Shown: positions 1-8,984 of the stretch, one piece after another
Layout of the letters: each line of letters opens with the position of its first letter
How positions within the stretch are numbered: the stretch's first letter is position 1
NCBI GenBank assembly: GCA_040768445.1
Contig: JAXGMV010000001.1
Span: 806,001 to 870,000 of the forward strand
Source of the DNA: JAXGMV01 sp040768445
GTDB lineage: Bacteria > Chloroflexota > Anaerolineae > Anaerolineales > Anaerolineaceae
DNA: 64,000 nt
Reading direction: 5' to 3'
The notes under the pieces: generated by a model
Seen by the model: only the letters and a program-made list of their open reading frames with translations
Told to the model about the DNA's origin: nothing
Databases searched by the model: none
Translations under genes and position numbers: made by a program

Positions 1-2594
1 TCTGGATGGCAACCGGCTCAGGCAAGACACTGGTTCTTGTAAAGATGATTGAGCTTCTGCACAACCTGATGAAGTTGGATGAGATACCCACCCATGATAT
101 CCTGGTATTAGCACACCGAGATGACCTGTTAGACCAACTGCAAAAACATGTGGATGAGTTCAATGACAGCGGCAACCTGTTCATACGCCTGCATGAACTA
201 CGCGATTATGCAGAAGTGAAGCACCGAACACCGTCTCTTTTTTCAAACCAAGAAATCAATGTGTTCTATTACCGCTCTGATAACTTGAGTGATGAAAAGA
301 AAGACAAGATTATTGACTTTCGCAGTTACGATAACAACGGCGGCTGGTACATCATGCTGGATGAAGCCCACAAGGGTGACAAAGAGGATTCAAAACGCCA
401 GCATATTTACTCCATTCTTTCACGTAACGGTTTTCTGTTCAACTTCTCGGCTACCTTCACGGATAAGCGTGATATTATCACAACCGCTGCAAACTTTAAC
501 TTAAGTGAGTTTGTCAGCAAGGGCTATGGCAAACATATCCTTGTCCTCAAACAGGATGTTCGTGCGTTTAGAAAAGGCGCTGATTATACCGATGAAGAAA
601 AGCAGAAAATTGTTCTCAAAGCACTGATCATGCTGGCTTATACCCGTCGCTTTGAAGCCCGCGTGCGCCAGGCACAATCAACCCTGTATCACCGTCCGCT
701 GATGATGACTCTGGTCAACTCTGTCAACACACAGGATGCAGACCTAAAACTGTTTTTCAGAGAACTGGTGCGTATTGGCAAAGGCTCTATTGATGAGAAC
801 AACTGGTCGAGTGCCTTGCAGGAACTTCTGGAAGACTTGCTAGAAAACCCTAAATTTTTGTATGAAGAAGATACAAAAATTTACATTGATCAAGTCTTAC
901 TTCGCAGTATAACGCCGGCTGACCTGCTTAGAGATGTATACAATGCAACTTCACCTGGTGAAATGGAGGTCATCGTTCGCTCGTCCAACAGGCAGGAAGT
1001 TGCATTTAAGCTAAAAACCAGCGATGATCCATTTGCACTTATTCGGATTGGGGATATCAGCGACTGGTTGAAAGATGAGCTTTTTGGTTACGAAGTAAAT
1101 ACCAATTTCGTAGACGAAGGTTATTTTGAGCGCCTGAATCGCCCTGATTCAGATATCAATATCTTGTTGGGGTCGCGCAGTTTTTATGAAGGATGGGACT
1201 CAAACCGACCCAACATTATTACTTATATCAATATCGGCGTCGGCGTTGATGCCAAAAAATTCATCCTGCAGTCTGTTGGTCGAGGTGTACGCATTGAACC
1301 GCTAAAAGACCAGCGAAAGCGCTTGCGTGAACTCGTATCAAGCGGTTTACTGAGCGAAGCAGATCAAGCAGTACTTACCCGGGTGAAAAACGATGTTCAA
1401 GCACTGGAAAGTGTGTATATATTCGGCACCAACCGAGACGCGTTGAACGTCATATTTGGTGAATTAGACCAACAGGGTAAACTGACCGGCGAGCAGGAAT
1501 TATCGCTCAACCTCAATACAGCTGCAATTGATGGTAAAGCACTACTTGTACCAACTTATAAAGAGCAGGTAGACCTGCTTTACAAGGAACGCAGTCAATC
1601 CAAGTTTTCTATATCGGTTGAAGACATGGGTTTATTGAAGAGGTATATGCAGTACGTTGATGATGACCGGGTATTCTATGCCATCAATAATATTCCCCCC
1701 CGTCAAATTGCTGCCATGCGAGCCAGCGTTATGGATAATAAAAGCATATTTCGCACAGATAACCAAAGGTCATACCATAATGTGCCGGTACTTGTTCGCC
1801 AGTTGTCGTCTTATTTCAATTTACACAACAGATCTTTTTCGGGCTTTAAGCTGCTCGAGGATGAAATCAATCACTATAAACATATCAAAGTTTCGATAGA
1901 CCATATAGAGAATATCAGCAGGTATATTCAAAAAATTGTCAATTCTACTAATAAAATTAATGAGTTTGCCGACCTCTTTAACAAAAATCAGATAACAGAA
2001 GATATGTTCAATTCAATAAAAGAGTTAGCAAGGTATAGTGAGACTTACTCCGTTGACTATGCCACATTGGTGATTAAAAATATTGCCAATCATTACTATG
2101 TACCACTGTTATTGTCTGACAGTGAGCGTATTGACTATATTCGAACGGTCATCCATGTCGAAAGTGAAAAAAAGTTTTTAGAAAAACTGGATGTATACAT
2201 ACGTAAACCAGATAATCAATTAATAGCATTTGACTGGTGGCTGTTCAGCCGGCTTGATGAAAAAATGGATGAAATCGTTATCCCCTATTATTATCCGCAC
2301 GAAAACCGCTTCGCTAATTTCAATCCCGACTTCATTTTTTGGATGCAGCGAGGGAACCGCTACCAAATATTGTTTGTCGACCCTAAGGGTACAGGACGTA
2401 CTGAATATGAACATAAGGTGGATGGCTATAAAGCCTTATTTGAGGAAAATGGTGTTCCAAAAATCTTCAAGTATCAGGATATGGATGTTTCAGTGCATGT
2501 ATCGCTGTTCACTGATGATAGCGCTTACCTTGCGGAGGGTTATAGAAAATACTGGTTTGACAGCATTGAGTCGATGGTCAAATCTATTATGTAA
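1..2594 (+). CDS. Type III restriction enzyme, Res helicase-nuclease subunit (5' truncated by window edge)
   Basis: ATP-dependent DNA translocase and endonuclease of a restriction system. The reading frame is open to the left edge, and Walker A (ATGSGKT) lies almost at the first visible codon, so the N-terminus is outside the window. A DEAH box (LDEAH) sits about 118 residues after the first visible Met. A late helicase motif, QSVGRGVRIEP, is near residue 420. The C-terminus holds a PD-(D/E)xK-like nuclease core: PDFIFW near residue 772 and VDPKG near 791. Family knowledge: Res subunits work with a Mod methyltransferase, which is not visible and may lie upstream. The next gene runs on the other strand. 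The gene is AT-richer than the chromosomal genes that follow, consistent with acquired DNA. Confidence 0.85.
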   Translation, partial: WMATGSGKTLVLVKMIELLHNLMKLDEIPTHDILVLAHRDDLLDQLQKHVDEFNDSGNLFIRLHELRDYAEVKHRTPSLFSNQEINVFYYRSDNLSDEKKDKIIDFRSYDNNGGWYIMLDEAHKGDKEDSKRQHIYSILSRNGFLFNFSATFTDKRDIITTAANFNLSEFVSKGYGKHILVLKQDVRAFRKGADYTDEEKQKIVLKALIMLAYTRRFEARVRQAQSTLYHRPLMMTLVNSVNTQDADLKLFFRELVRIGKGSIDENNWSSALQELLEDLLENPKFLYEEDTKIYIDQVLLRSITPADLLRDVYNATSPGEMEVIVRSSNRQEVAFKLKTSDDPFALIRIGDISDWLKDELFGYEVNTNFVDEGYFERLNRPDSDINILLGSRSFYEGWDSNRPNIITYINIGVGVDAKKFILQSVGRGVRIEPLKDQRKRLRELVSSGLLSEADQAVLTRVKNDVQALESVYIFGTNRDALNVIFGELDQQGKLTGEQELSLNLNTAAIDGKALLVPTYKEQVDLLYKERSQSKFSISVEDMGLLKRYMQYVDDDRVFYAINNIPPRQIAAMRASVMDNKSIFRTDNQRSYHNVPVLVRQLSSYFNLHNRSFSGFKLLEDEINHYKHIKVSIDHIENISRYIQKIVNSTNKINEFADLFNKNQITEDMFNSIKELARYSETYSVDYATLVIKNIANHYYVPLLLSDSERIDYIRTVIHVESEKKFLEKLDVYIRKPDNQLIAFDWWLFSRLDEKMDEIVIPYYYPHENRFANFNPDFIFWMQRGNRYQILFVDPKGTGRTEYEHKVDGYKALFEENGVPKIFKYQDMDVSVHVSLFTDDSAYLAEGYRKYWFDSIESMVKSIM

Positions 2595-2606
2595 AGCAAC
2601 ATTGTA

Positions 2607-2780
2607 TTAGTCAGGGTTCGGAGACCCTCTTACAACCCCTGCCGGCTGCACCACTCGTCGGTCAACGTCCACTTCGGTGGTGCCGATTTTTAGAAGACCT
2701 TCATAGTCCGGGTTCAGGTCTTCGTAGGCATAGATCATCGGGCACAGCTCGGGGCGCGAGGGGAAGAATTCTTTACCCAT
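2607..2780 (-). pseudogene. Stump of a second restriction helicase (N-terminal GIY-YIG/T5orf172-like start only)
   Basis: A start codon at 2780 overlaps the stop of the Fic gene by 8 bp, an arrangement typical of translational coupling. The first 45 or so residues (GKEFFPSRPELCPMIYAYED, then a GLLKIG segment) resemble, from memory, the beginning of large DEAD/DEAH helicases with an N-terminal GIY-YIG/T5orf172 domain. The frame then runs into a 36-bp copy of the 3' end of the nucleotidyltransferase gene, read out of frame, and stops. Nearly the whole gene is missing. A functional small protein is possible but unlikely. Confidence 0.6.
2625..2660. repeat. Direct repeat, left copy (duplicated 3' end of nucleotidyltransferase gene)
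   Basis: These 36 bp match 3677-3712 with one mismatch in the same orientation, 1,052 bp apart. The right copy is the genuine 3' end of the nucleotidyltransferase gene (codons for DEWCSRQGL and the stop). The left copy has no such gene attached. The Fic gene and the helicase stump lie between the two copies, which is what insertion into a gene 3' end with target duplication, or a deletion inside a larger element, would leave. Confidence 0.85.
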
Positions 2781-3666
2781 TGCTCTCAACCTCCGTTATT
2801 TCATCCACCTGCTCGTAGTAATATGAATAATCCACTCCCTTCATAAACATCTCGCGGTCACTTATCCTGTCCGTCAAAGCAGGAGAGAGCAACGATTTTA
2901 CAGGTGCAGAATCGGTTACGCTTCGCTCCATTGCGGTAAGGTAGGCTTTCTTGCCAACGCGACTCCAATCCACACAGCGTTTTAAGTTCTTTTTTAAAAG
3001 TAGATCAAGCCAAATGCGCATGCTCCTTCCGTTGCCCTCCATAAATGGATGCGCTGCATTCATCTCCACATATTTTTCAATGATTTGGTCAAAAGTGCTT
3101 TCGGGCATTTTCTCAATGTTTTTCAGCGTTTCCAGCAAAAATTGCGCTGAGGCGAAGCGAAAGCCGCCCTTTGCAATGTTCTTGGTTCGGATTTGCCCCG
3201 CAAAATCATACAAACCGCCGAACAGGTAAGCGTGGATTTGCCGCAGACCGTTCACCGTACCAACTTCCAGCGTGTCGTATAATGAACTGTCAAACAAAGC
3301 ATAGGCTTTGGTTTTGCTCTTCCCGTCAATGGTTTCATCGCTATATAGGAACCATTTGATAAACTCGGTCGTTTTTTTACTCGGCACGCTTTCCACAAGA
3401 ATAATAATATCCTCCTGAAGCAGGCAATCGGTTGCATACTTCTTACCGTCACGCGCTATCAATTTCAGTTGACTACAATTTGTAGCCAACTGCGGGTATT
3501 TATGCTTTACGCGCGTCTTTAAAACAGACCAGTATTTGCGTGGGTTTTTGCTGTCGGTGAGAACGCCGATGATATCCACCACGCTAAACCACCATTTGGA
3601 TTTTTCTTCATCCCAAACAGCACGGACTTCGCTGTCGCCAAAAAATCGAACCGAGATCTTAGCCAT
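2773..3666 (-). CDS. Bro-N/Fic fusion protein (putative AMPylase-type Fic enzyme)
   Basis: 297 residues in two parts. Residues 1 to about 105 resemble a Bro-N/KilA-type DNA-binding domain (WWFSVVDIIGVLTDSKNPRK). The rest is a Fic domain whose active-site loop HPFMEGNGR (residues 206-214) keeps the catalytic His, the acidic residue and the GNGR anion-binding segment. Fic proteins usually transfer AMP or another nucleotide moiety to target proteins. No inhibitory (S/T)xxxE(G/N) motif was noted, but it was not searched exhaustively. The stop overlaps the start of the helicase stump, so the pair was once coupled. The gene lies inside the direct-repeat-bounded segment. Bro-N/Fic proteins sit near restriction genes in many genomes; whether this one is toxin, regulator or defence effector is open. 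Confidence 0.85.
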   Translation of the reverse strand: MAKISVRFFGDSEVRAVWDEEKSKWWFSVVDIIGVLTDSKNPRKYWSVLKTRVKHKYPQLATNCSQLKLIARDGKKYATDCLLQEDIIILVESVPSKKTTEFIKWFLYSDETIDGKSKTKAYALFDSSLYDTLEVGTVNGLRQIHAYLFGGLYDFAGQIRTKNIAKGGFRFASAQFLLETLKNIEKMPESTFDQIIEKYVEMNAAHPFMEGNGRSMRIWLDLLLKKNLKRCVDWSRVGKKAYLTAMERSVTDSAPVKSLLSPALTDRISDREMFMKGVDYSYYYEQVDEITEVESNG

Positions 3667-3676
3667 CGGCTGCCCC

Positions 3677-3712
3677 CCCTCCTACAACCCCTGCCGGCTG
3701 CACCACTCGTCG
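3677..3712. repeat. Direct repeat, right copy (native 3' end of nucleotidyltransferase gene)
   Basis: Right partner of the repeat at 2625-2660, with one mismatch in 36 bp. It covers the last nine codons and stop of the nucleotidyltransferase gene plus 5 bp beyond, so the host gene stays intact while the inserted segment carries the duplicate. Confidence 0.85.
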
Positions 3713-4686
3713 ATGGTCTCCTCCACCAGGTCAAGGTAGGCGTCCAGCGCCTCCACCAGGCGGTCGGTGTCGGCGGCGCCCAGCATCAGGCTGTTGGCGG
3801 CGGCCTCCCACGCCCCGGCGGTATGGTGGTATCCCCCCACCACGCACATACTCTGCGCCCAGGTCTGCAGCAGCAGCCAGGCGGCGGCCTGCGGGTAATC
3901 GTCCAGCAGGGTCTCAACCGCGGCGCTGTAGTAGCGCTCACGGGCGGCGTCCAGGCGGGTCGGGCAGTCGGGGTGCAGGCCGGCATCGTGCAGGCACTCG
4001 CGCCACGGCATCAGCCATGGGCGCAGCTCCTCAGCCGTAATGGTAGAGATGCCCAGCAGTCCGGTCAGGCCGGCGTACAGCCCCGGCTTGCCGATGGCCT
4101 CAGCCCGGGATGGGAACTGTACCAGGAAGCGCCGCTGGGGGATGGGCTCGCTGCTCAGGCAGGCGATGGCGTTGGCGGCCTGCTCCAGGATGTTGATCAC
4201 CCCCAGGGTGAAGCCGGCGCCGGTGTGCTGGGTGTGAGCCGCCAGGTCAAACCACTGGGTACGGGCCTTGCTCCCCAGCGCGCGGGCGCGTGCCCCGGCG
4301 TACTCCGGCAGGTTGATCTGCGAGCAGATGCGCGCCTGCGTGAACTCGAACCAGTGGCGCGTGTCGTGCAGTAACAGCGGGTTGAGGCACAGGTAGTTGC
4401 CCAGCCACGGGCTGCGGCGCAGTGCGCCCGGGTCGCGGTAGGCCAACTGCGGCATGTGGGCGATGTCAAAATGGATGTCGTCGTTGAAGGGGATGATCTC
4501 ACGCGGGGTTTCGGGTTCGCCGGCATGCACCAGCACCAGGTCGATGTCGGCGGTGCCGCCCAGCATGGGCGCGTCGGTCAGCAGGGAGCCGGTCAGGTAG
4601 ATGCAAACCAGGCGCGGGTTGGCAACCAGCAGGGCTTCAGCCCGGTCTCGGGCGAGTTTGAGCAGGTGGTCTCGGGTGATGCGCAT
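3682..4686 (-). CDS. Nucleotidyltransferase-domain protein
   Basis: 334 residues. The N-terminal third carries the signature of the pol-beta-like nucleotidyltransferase superfamily: GSLLTDAPMLGGTADIDLVL, that is GS followed by a DxD-type metal pair. The C-terminal two thirds are helical and rich in Ala, Trp and Leu and could bind a substrate. The family includes aminoglycoside adenylyltransferases and many uncharacterised enzymes, and the substrate here is unknown. It lies just upstream of a direct-repeat-bounded insertion that uses its last codons as the boundary. Its GC content is high, like the chromosomal genes and unlike the insertion. Confidence 0.75.
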   Translation of the reverse strand: MRITRDHLLKLARDRAEALLVANPRLVCIYLTGSLLTDAPMLGGTADIDLVLVHAGEPETPREIIPFNDDIHFDIAHMPQLAYRDPGALRRSPWLGNYLCLNPLLLHDTRHWFEFTQARICSQINLPEYAGARARALGSKARTQWFDLAAHTQHTGAGFTLGVINILEQAANAIACLSSEPIPQRRFLVQFPSRAEAIGKPGLYAGLTGLLGISTITAEELRPWLMPWRECLHDAGLHPDCPTRLDAARERYYSAAVETLLDDYPQAAAWLLLQTWAQSMCVVGGYHHTAGAWEAAANSLMLGAADTDRLVEALDAYLDLVEETIDEWCSRQGL

Positions 4687-4720
4687 GGTGAAGCCCTCCT
4701 TGGGGTGGGTTGGTAACGGG

Positions 4721-5380
4721 TCAGGCAGCGGCCGGCGGCGGGGTGAACAGGTCCGGCTGGAAAGGCGGCAGGCTCAGTGCCTGGCGGATGCGGTTCTCAA
4801 CGGCGGCCAGGTCAGCCGGGTTCTGCACATAGTCCAGCGTGTCGGTCTCAATCGTCAGCACGGGTGTTTTGGCATCGCCGCTGGTGACGAAGAAGCGGTC
4901 ATACTCGCGGTTGAGCGTGTCAATGTAGCCCCACTCCATCTGGCGCTCATAGGGGCGGTCGCGGCGGGCGATGCGCTGCATCAGCACCGGGGTGCTGGCG
5001 CGCAGGTACAAAATCAAATCCGGCCGGGTGATCTTCTCACCCAGCGCCTCGTGCACGCGGTAGTACATCTCCAGCTCATCGCCGGCCAGGTTGACGCGTG
5101 CAAACAGGCTGTCTTTCTCAAAGGTGTAATCGCTGATCAGCGCGCTCTCGCCGGTGAGCAGGCTCTTCACGCCGTGGCGCTGCTGCTGGTAGCGGCTGAG
5201 CAGGAAGAAGATCTGCGTCTGGAAGGCGTAGCGCGCCCGGTCACTGTAAAAGTCGGAGAGAAACGGGTTTTCCTCGAAGATCTCCAGCATCAGGCTGGCT
5301 TCAAATGCCGGCTGCAGCAGCCGCGCCAGCGTGGTCTTTCCAACACCGATAACACCTTCAATTGCCAGGTACATAGGCAC
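4721..5380 (-). CDS. Deoxynucleoside kinase (dAdo/dGuo kinase family)
   Basis: 219 residues, the usual size for this family. Walker A is GVIGVGKTT (residues 9-17). The segment ISDYTFEKDSLFA matches the substrate-binding region of bacterial deoxyadenosine and deoxyguanosine kinases, and DRPYER occupies the lid/arginine-motif position. The enzyme phosphorylates salvaged deoxynucleosides to dNMPs in the cytoplasm. It is transcribed in the same direction as the nucleotidyltransferase gene, 34 bp upstream of it, so they may share a transcript. The C-terminus ends in a short Pro/Ala tail (FTPPPAAA). Exact base specificity cannot be read from sequence. Confidence 0.85.
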   Translation of the reverse strand: MPMYLAIEGVIGVGKTTLARLLQPAFEASLMLEIFEENPFLSDFYSDRARYAFQTQIFFLLSRYQQQRHGVKSLLTGESALISDYTFEKDSLFARVNLAGDELEMYYRVHEALGEKITRPDLILYLRASTPVLMQRIARRDRPYERQMEWGYIDTLNREYDRFFVTSGDAKTPVLTIETDTLDYVQNPADLAAVENRIRQALSLPPFQPDLFTPPPAAA

Positions 5381-5535
5381 TCCGTAACTTGTAGGATGGC
5401 TGAGCTTTTTGTAACTATACCATAATTATACCTGCGAGCGCCGCGCACGGGGCGCTGTCAGACGGCCTGATTATGGTAAGATTAACCCCGAAATTGATCT
5501 CATTTCTGTGAATTTTGACACGTAAGGAGCCGCAT

Positions 5536-6477
5536 ATGCGCCGTCTCACCGGGTTACTCCTGTTGATACTCTTGTTGATCTCCCCTCTGCCGGCAGCCGC
5601 CCAAAACGGGCTGGAGCTGGATACCCTGCAGATTGACATCTGGCCTGAATACGACCAGCCGGCGGTGCTGGTGATCTACCGCTTCACCCTCTCAGACGCT
5701 GCCGCCCTGCCCGCACAGGTCTCCATGCGCATCCCGGCCGATGCCGGCGAGCCCTACAACGTGGCGATGAAGGATGTTGACGGCATGCTCTACACGCTCA
5801 GCTACACCACCCGATTGGATGGCGACTGGCTGTGGGTGGAGTTCAGCACCACCTCGGCTGACCTGCAGGTGGAATACTACGATGCCCGCCTGCACACTGA
5901 CGACGCCGCGCGCCACTTCACCTACACCTGGCCGGGCGACTTCACCGTGCACGATGTCAACGTCATCGTCCAGCAGCCCCTGCATGCCGCTGAGATGGTT
6001 ATCAGCGGTCTGGAGAGCGCCGGCACGCCCGGCTCGGATGGGATGACCTATTATGCCGCCAACTTCGGTGCGCTGCAGCAGGGCGAGGGCTTCAGCCTTG
6101 AGCTGGATTACACCAACGCCAGCGGTGCGCTCTCTGCTGTCTCGCAGCCGGTAATGCCGGTGCAGGCGCTGGAAGAAGGCGCCGGTCAGCGCACTTCCTT
6201 CCTCGGCGTTCTGCCTTGGGTGCTGGGCGGCTTTGGCCTGCTGTTGATCCTCTTCGGCGGCTGGTGGTATGTGCGCACGGTCAAAGGTGCGCCAGGCGCG
6301 AAGAAGCGCCGTCACACCCCGCGCCGGTCTGATTCTGATGCACCGTATGGGACGCCTGCTTCGGGAGAGGGTCCAGCGTCGGCTGAGGGTACCGTGTACT
6401 GCCACCAGTGCGGCAAACGTGCCAGCCCTGGCGATGTCTTCTGCCGTGCCTGCGGCTCAAAACTGCGCCATGAGTAG
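5536..6477 (+). CDS. Secreted/membrane-anchored protein with C-terminal cytoplasmic zinc ribbon
   Basis: The start at 5536 is chosen because AAGGAG lies 6 nt upstream and an N-terminal signal sequence (RRLTGLLLLILLLISPLPAA) begins there. About 190 residues of an extracytoplasmic, probably beta-rich domain follow. A single membrane span (LGVLPWVLGGFGLLLILFGG) and a short tail come next, ending in a zinc ribbon, CHQCG and CRACG, at the extreme C-terminus. This topology puts a metal-binding module inside and a folded domain outside. No catalytic motif was recognised. The gene overlaps the YitT start by 8 bp, so the two are translationally coupled. Confidence 0.7.
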   Translation: MRRLTGLLLLILLLISPLPAAAQNGLELDTLQIDIWPEYDQPAVLVIYRFTLSDAAALPAQVSMRIPADAGEPYNVAMKDVDGMLYTLSYTTRLDGDWLWVEFSTTSADLQVEYYDARLHTDDAARHFTYTWPGDFTVHDVNVIVQQPLHAAEMVISGLESAGTPGSDGMTYYAANFGALQQGEGFSLELDYTNASGALSAVSQPVMPVQALEEGAGQRTSFLGVLPWVLGGFGLLLILFGGWWYVRTVKGAPGAKKRRHTPRRSDSDAPYGTPASGEGPASAEGTVYCHQCGKRASPGDVFCRACGSKLRHE

Positions 6478-7354
6478 CCCCACCCCTGTGCAGCCCGTAC
6501 GTTCTGCCTGGCGCAATGCCCGCGATTACGGCTGGGTGGTGCTCGGGTCACTGGTACAGGCGCTGGCCATGGCGCTGTTCCTGATCCCCTCCCTGCTCAC
6601 CAGCGGCGGCATCAGCGGCATCGCCCAAATCATCAACTACTTCAGCGGCTGGCCGGTGGGTCTCATGTCCTTCATCGGCAACATCCCGCTCTTCATCGTC
6701 GGCTGGAACTTCCTGGGCGGCCGGCGCTTTGCCACCCGCACTCTGCTCTCCATGGTGTTCTTTTCACTCTTCACCGACCTTCTGCTGGTATTCCTGCCGG
6801 CACGCGGCGTCACCGACGACCTGGTGCTGGATACGCTCTACGGCGGCTTACTGCTCGGTCTCGGGCTGGGGTTGGTGTACCGCGGCCAGGGTACCAGCGG
6901 CGGATCGGACATCCTGGCGCGCGTGCTCAACCGCAACCTCCGCATCCCCATCTCAACCAGTTACCTGCTGGTGGATGGGCTGGTGGTGCTCGGCTCGGGC
7001 CTGGCGTTTGGCTGGGATCGGGCGCTGTACGGCCTGGGGGTGATCTACCTCTCCGGCATCACCGCCGAGGCCATCTCTGAGGGGTCGGGTGCCTTCCGCA
7101 CCGCCATGATCGTCACCAGCCGCCCGCAGGAGATTGCCGATGCCGTCTCCAGGGTTTTGGAACGCGGCGCTACCATCCTGAACGGCACCGGCGCCTACAC
7201 GGGCGAACCGCGCTCAGTGCTGTACGTGGTGCTTACCCGCTCTGAGGTCAACCAGGTCAAACAGCTGGTGCACGAACATGACCCGGCCGCCTTCATGGTC
7301 ATCGGGCAGGCGCACGAGGCGCTGGGCGAGGGCTTCCTTCCTTTAAAGAGATAG
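6470..7354 (+). CDS. YitT family membrane protein (DUF161 + DUF2179)
   Basis: 294 residues. The ATG at 6470 overlaps the previous stop (TAG at 6475-6477). An N-terminal block of five or six membrane spans includes the family-typical segments TSGGISGIAQIINYF and GQGTSGGSDILARVLNR. A soluble C-terminal domain of about 85 residues (DUF2179) starts near TAMIVTSRPQEIADAV. YitT-type proteins are widespread in bacteria; some members have been linked to substrate export or regulation, but their transported substrate is mostly unknown. Coupling to the preceding zinc-ribbon protein suggests joint function. Confidence 0.85.
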   Translation: MSSPTPVQPVRSAWRNARDYGWVVLGSLVQALAMALFLIPSLLTSGGISGIAQIINYFSGWPVGLMSFIGNIPLFIVGWNFLGGRRFATRTLLSMVFFSLFTDLLLVFLPARGVTDDLVLDTLYGGLLLGLGLGLVYRGQGTSGGSDILARVLNRNLRIPISTSYLLVDGLVVLGSGLAFGWDRALYGLGVIYLSGITAEAISEGSGAFRTAMIVTSRPQEIADAVSRVLERGATILNGTGAYTGEPRSVLYVVLTRSEVNQVKQLVHEHDPAAFMVIGQAHEALGEGFLPLKR

Positions 7355-7370
7355 ACTGAGAATAAGGGGT

Positions 7371-8045
7371 TTACTGAACGGCGAACTGCAGCAGCGCGCC
7401 GGCGGTCAGCAGTATCTGGCCGCTGTGATACGGCAGGCGCGTCCAGAAGCGGGCGCGTGGTATCGGCTGGGCGAAACGGTTGCGCGACAAAATCACATCT
7501 GAGAGGTAGAACAGCGCCGCACCGGCGGCACACAGCAGGGCGGGCAGCCTGCGCCAGGCCGGGTTGAAGGGCAGTGACAGCGCTGAGGCCAGCATCAGGC
7601 TGAGGGCAAGGCTGTAGAGCGTCATCGGCAGCATGAAGCTCATGCCGTATGCCTTGCGCCGCAGGGCGCGAAAGACCGGCCCGAAGGCCGGCCAGGCCAG
7701 CAGGGTCACCAGTGCCAGGGCGGGGATGAAGATGCCCAGTGACGGCGGGTGCGCCAGGGTGAAGAACAGGGTGTAGCACAGATGCCCTGCCAGGAAGGCC
7801 GCCAGCCCGAAGATGAAGGCGCGTGCTGGCAGCATCAGCAGGACGTCACCCGCCAGGCAGAACACCAGCGCCAGCCCGAACCAGGTCAGCGGTGCGTGCC
7901 AGCCGCCCGATAGGCTAAAGCCGGCCAGCAGCAGCAACAGCACGGATGGCTTGGTCAGCCAGCCAGTGCGGCGGCGTTCGAACCACACCGCAGTCCAATC
8001 TGCGGCAGCGGTCAGTGCAGCCGGCGCCAGGGCAAGCAGGCTCAT
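7371..8045 (-). CDS. Lysoplasmalogenase-like YhhN/TMEM86 family membrane protein
   Basis: 224 residues with about eight hydrophobic segments. Family hallmarks are a KPSVLLLLLAG segment near the start, a central GDVLLMLP, the FIFGLAAFLAGHLCY block with its conserved His, and a C-terminal YHSGQILL. Characterised relatives hydrolyse the vinyl-ether bond of lysoplasmalogen. Plasmalogens occur in anaerobic bacteria, so this would fit an anaerobe, but the activity is inferred from family only. Its start codon directly abuts the era stop codon, so the gene is expressed downstream of era. Confidence 0.8.
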   Translation of the reverse strand: MSLLALAPAALTAAADWTAVWFERRRTGWLTKPSVLLLLLAGFSLSGGWHAPLTWFGLALVFCLAGDVLLMLPARAFIFGLAAFLAGHLCYTLFFTLAHPPSLGIFIPALALVTLLAWPAFGPVFRALRRKAYGMSFMLPMTLYSLALSLMLASALSLPFNPAWRRLPALLCAAGAALFYLSDVILSRNRFAQPIPRARFWTRLPYHSGQILLTAGALLQFAVQ

Positions 8046-8984
8046 CTACTTTTTCACCGTGTAGCCCAATAACTGCAGGGCGCTCGGGTTGTTGCGCCAG
8101 TTCTTGTTGACCTTGACGCGCAGCTCAAGGAACACTTTGCGGCCCGACATCTCCTCAATCTCCACCCGGGCGGTCGAGCCGATGCGCTTCATCATCTCGC
8201 CGCCGCGCCCAATGACAATGCCCTTGTGCGACTCGCGCTCCACGAACAGGGTGGCGGCAATGAAGGCGCCTTCCTCATTACGCTCCTTGAACTCGTCTAT
8301 GCGCACCGCAATCCCGTGCGGGATCTCCTCGCGCAGGTGCAGCAGGGCGGCTTCGCGGATCAGCTCGGCGGCGATGTCGCGCTCGTAGAAGTCGGTCACC
8401 TGTTCGGCGCTGTAGAAGGCCTCACCTGGCGGCAGGATCGTGATGATCTGCGCCAGCAGGTCGTCCAGCCCGCGCCCGGTGGCAGCCGAGATAGCAATTG
8501 GTCGGGCAGCCGGCAGCAGCTCCAGGAAGGCAGCGGCATTGGCGGCGCTGTTCTCAGGCGGGGTCAGGTCGCCGCGTGCCGGCAGGTCAGACTTGTTGAG
8601 CACCAGTAGGGTCGGCGGTGGGGCTTTCAGCGCGGTAAGGATGCCGGCCACCAGTCTGTCAGCCTCGTCGGGCGGCTGGCTGGCGTCCACCACCCACAGC
8701 AGGACGTCAGCGTCCTTGAGCGTGGCTTCGGCTTCTTCATTCATATAGGCGCCCAGCTTGTGGCGGGCGGCGTGCAGGCCAGGCGTGTCCTGGAAGATCA
8801 CCTGCGCCTCGTCAGTGGTAAGAATGCCCAGTTGCCGGCGGCGGGTGGTCTGCGGGCGGGGTGACACAGCGGCCACCTTCTGTGCCAGCAGGGCGTTCAG
8901 CAGCGTCGATTTGCCGACGTTCGGTTTGCCGGCCAGCGCGGCGATGCCGGCTTTGAAGGGTGCCGGCGGTGTGTTAGTTGTCAT
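8046..8984 (-). CDS. era: GTPase Era
   Basis: 312 residues. The start at 8984 is preferred over longer in-frame options because AGGAGAG precedes it and homologues begin here. GTPase motifs are G1 GKPNVGKST (residues 19-27), G3 DTPG and G4 NKSD. The C-terminal KH domain carries HKGIVIGRGGEMMKRIG. Era binds the 3' end of 16S rRNA and helps mature the 30S subunit. The gene is followed without a gap by the lysoplasmalogenase-like gene. Length and domain order are normal for the family. Confidence 0.95.
   Translation of the reverse strand: MTTNTPPAPFKAGIAALAGKPNVGKSTLLNALLAQKVAAVSPRPQTTRRRQLGILTTDEAQVIFQDTPGLHAARHKLGAYMNEEAEATLKDADVLLWVVDASQPPDEADRLVAGILTALKAPPPTLLVLNKSDLPARGDLTPPENSAANAAAFLELLPAARPIAISAATGRGLDDLLAQIITILPPGEAFYSAEQVTDFYERDIAAELIREAALLHLREEIPHGIAVRIDEFKERNEEGAFIAATLFVERESHKGIVIGRGGEMMKRIGSTARVEIEEMSGRKVFLELRVKVNKNWRNNPSALQLLGYTVKK

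Noticed and set aside
4601..5425. 274-codon plus-strand frame across the nucleotidyltransferase and kinase genes
   Set aside because: It is antisense to two genes with good motifs and spans their junction.
5692..6405. 237-codon minus-strand frame
   Set aside because: Antisense to the zinc-ribbon membrane protein, whose signal peptide, membrane span and zinc motif are clear.
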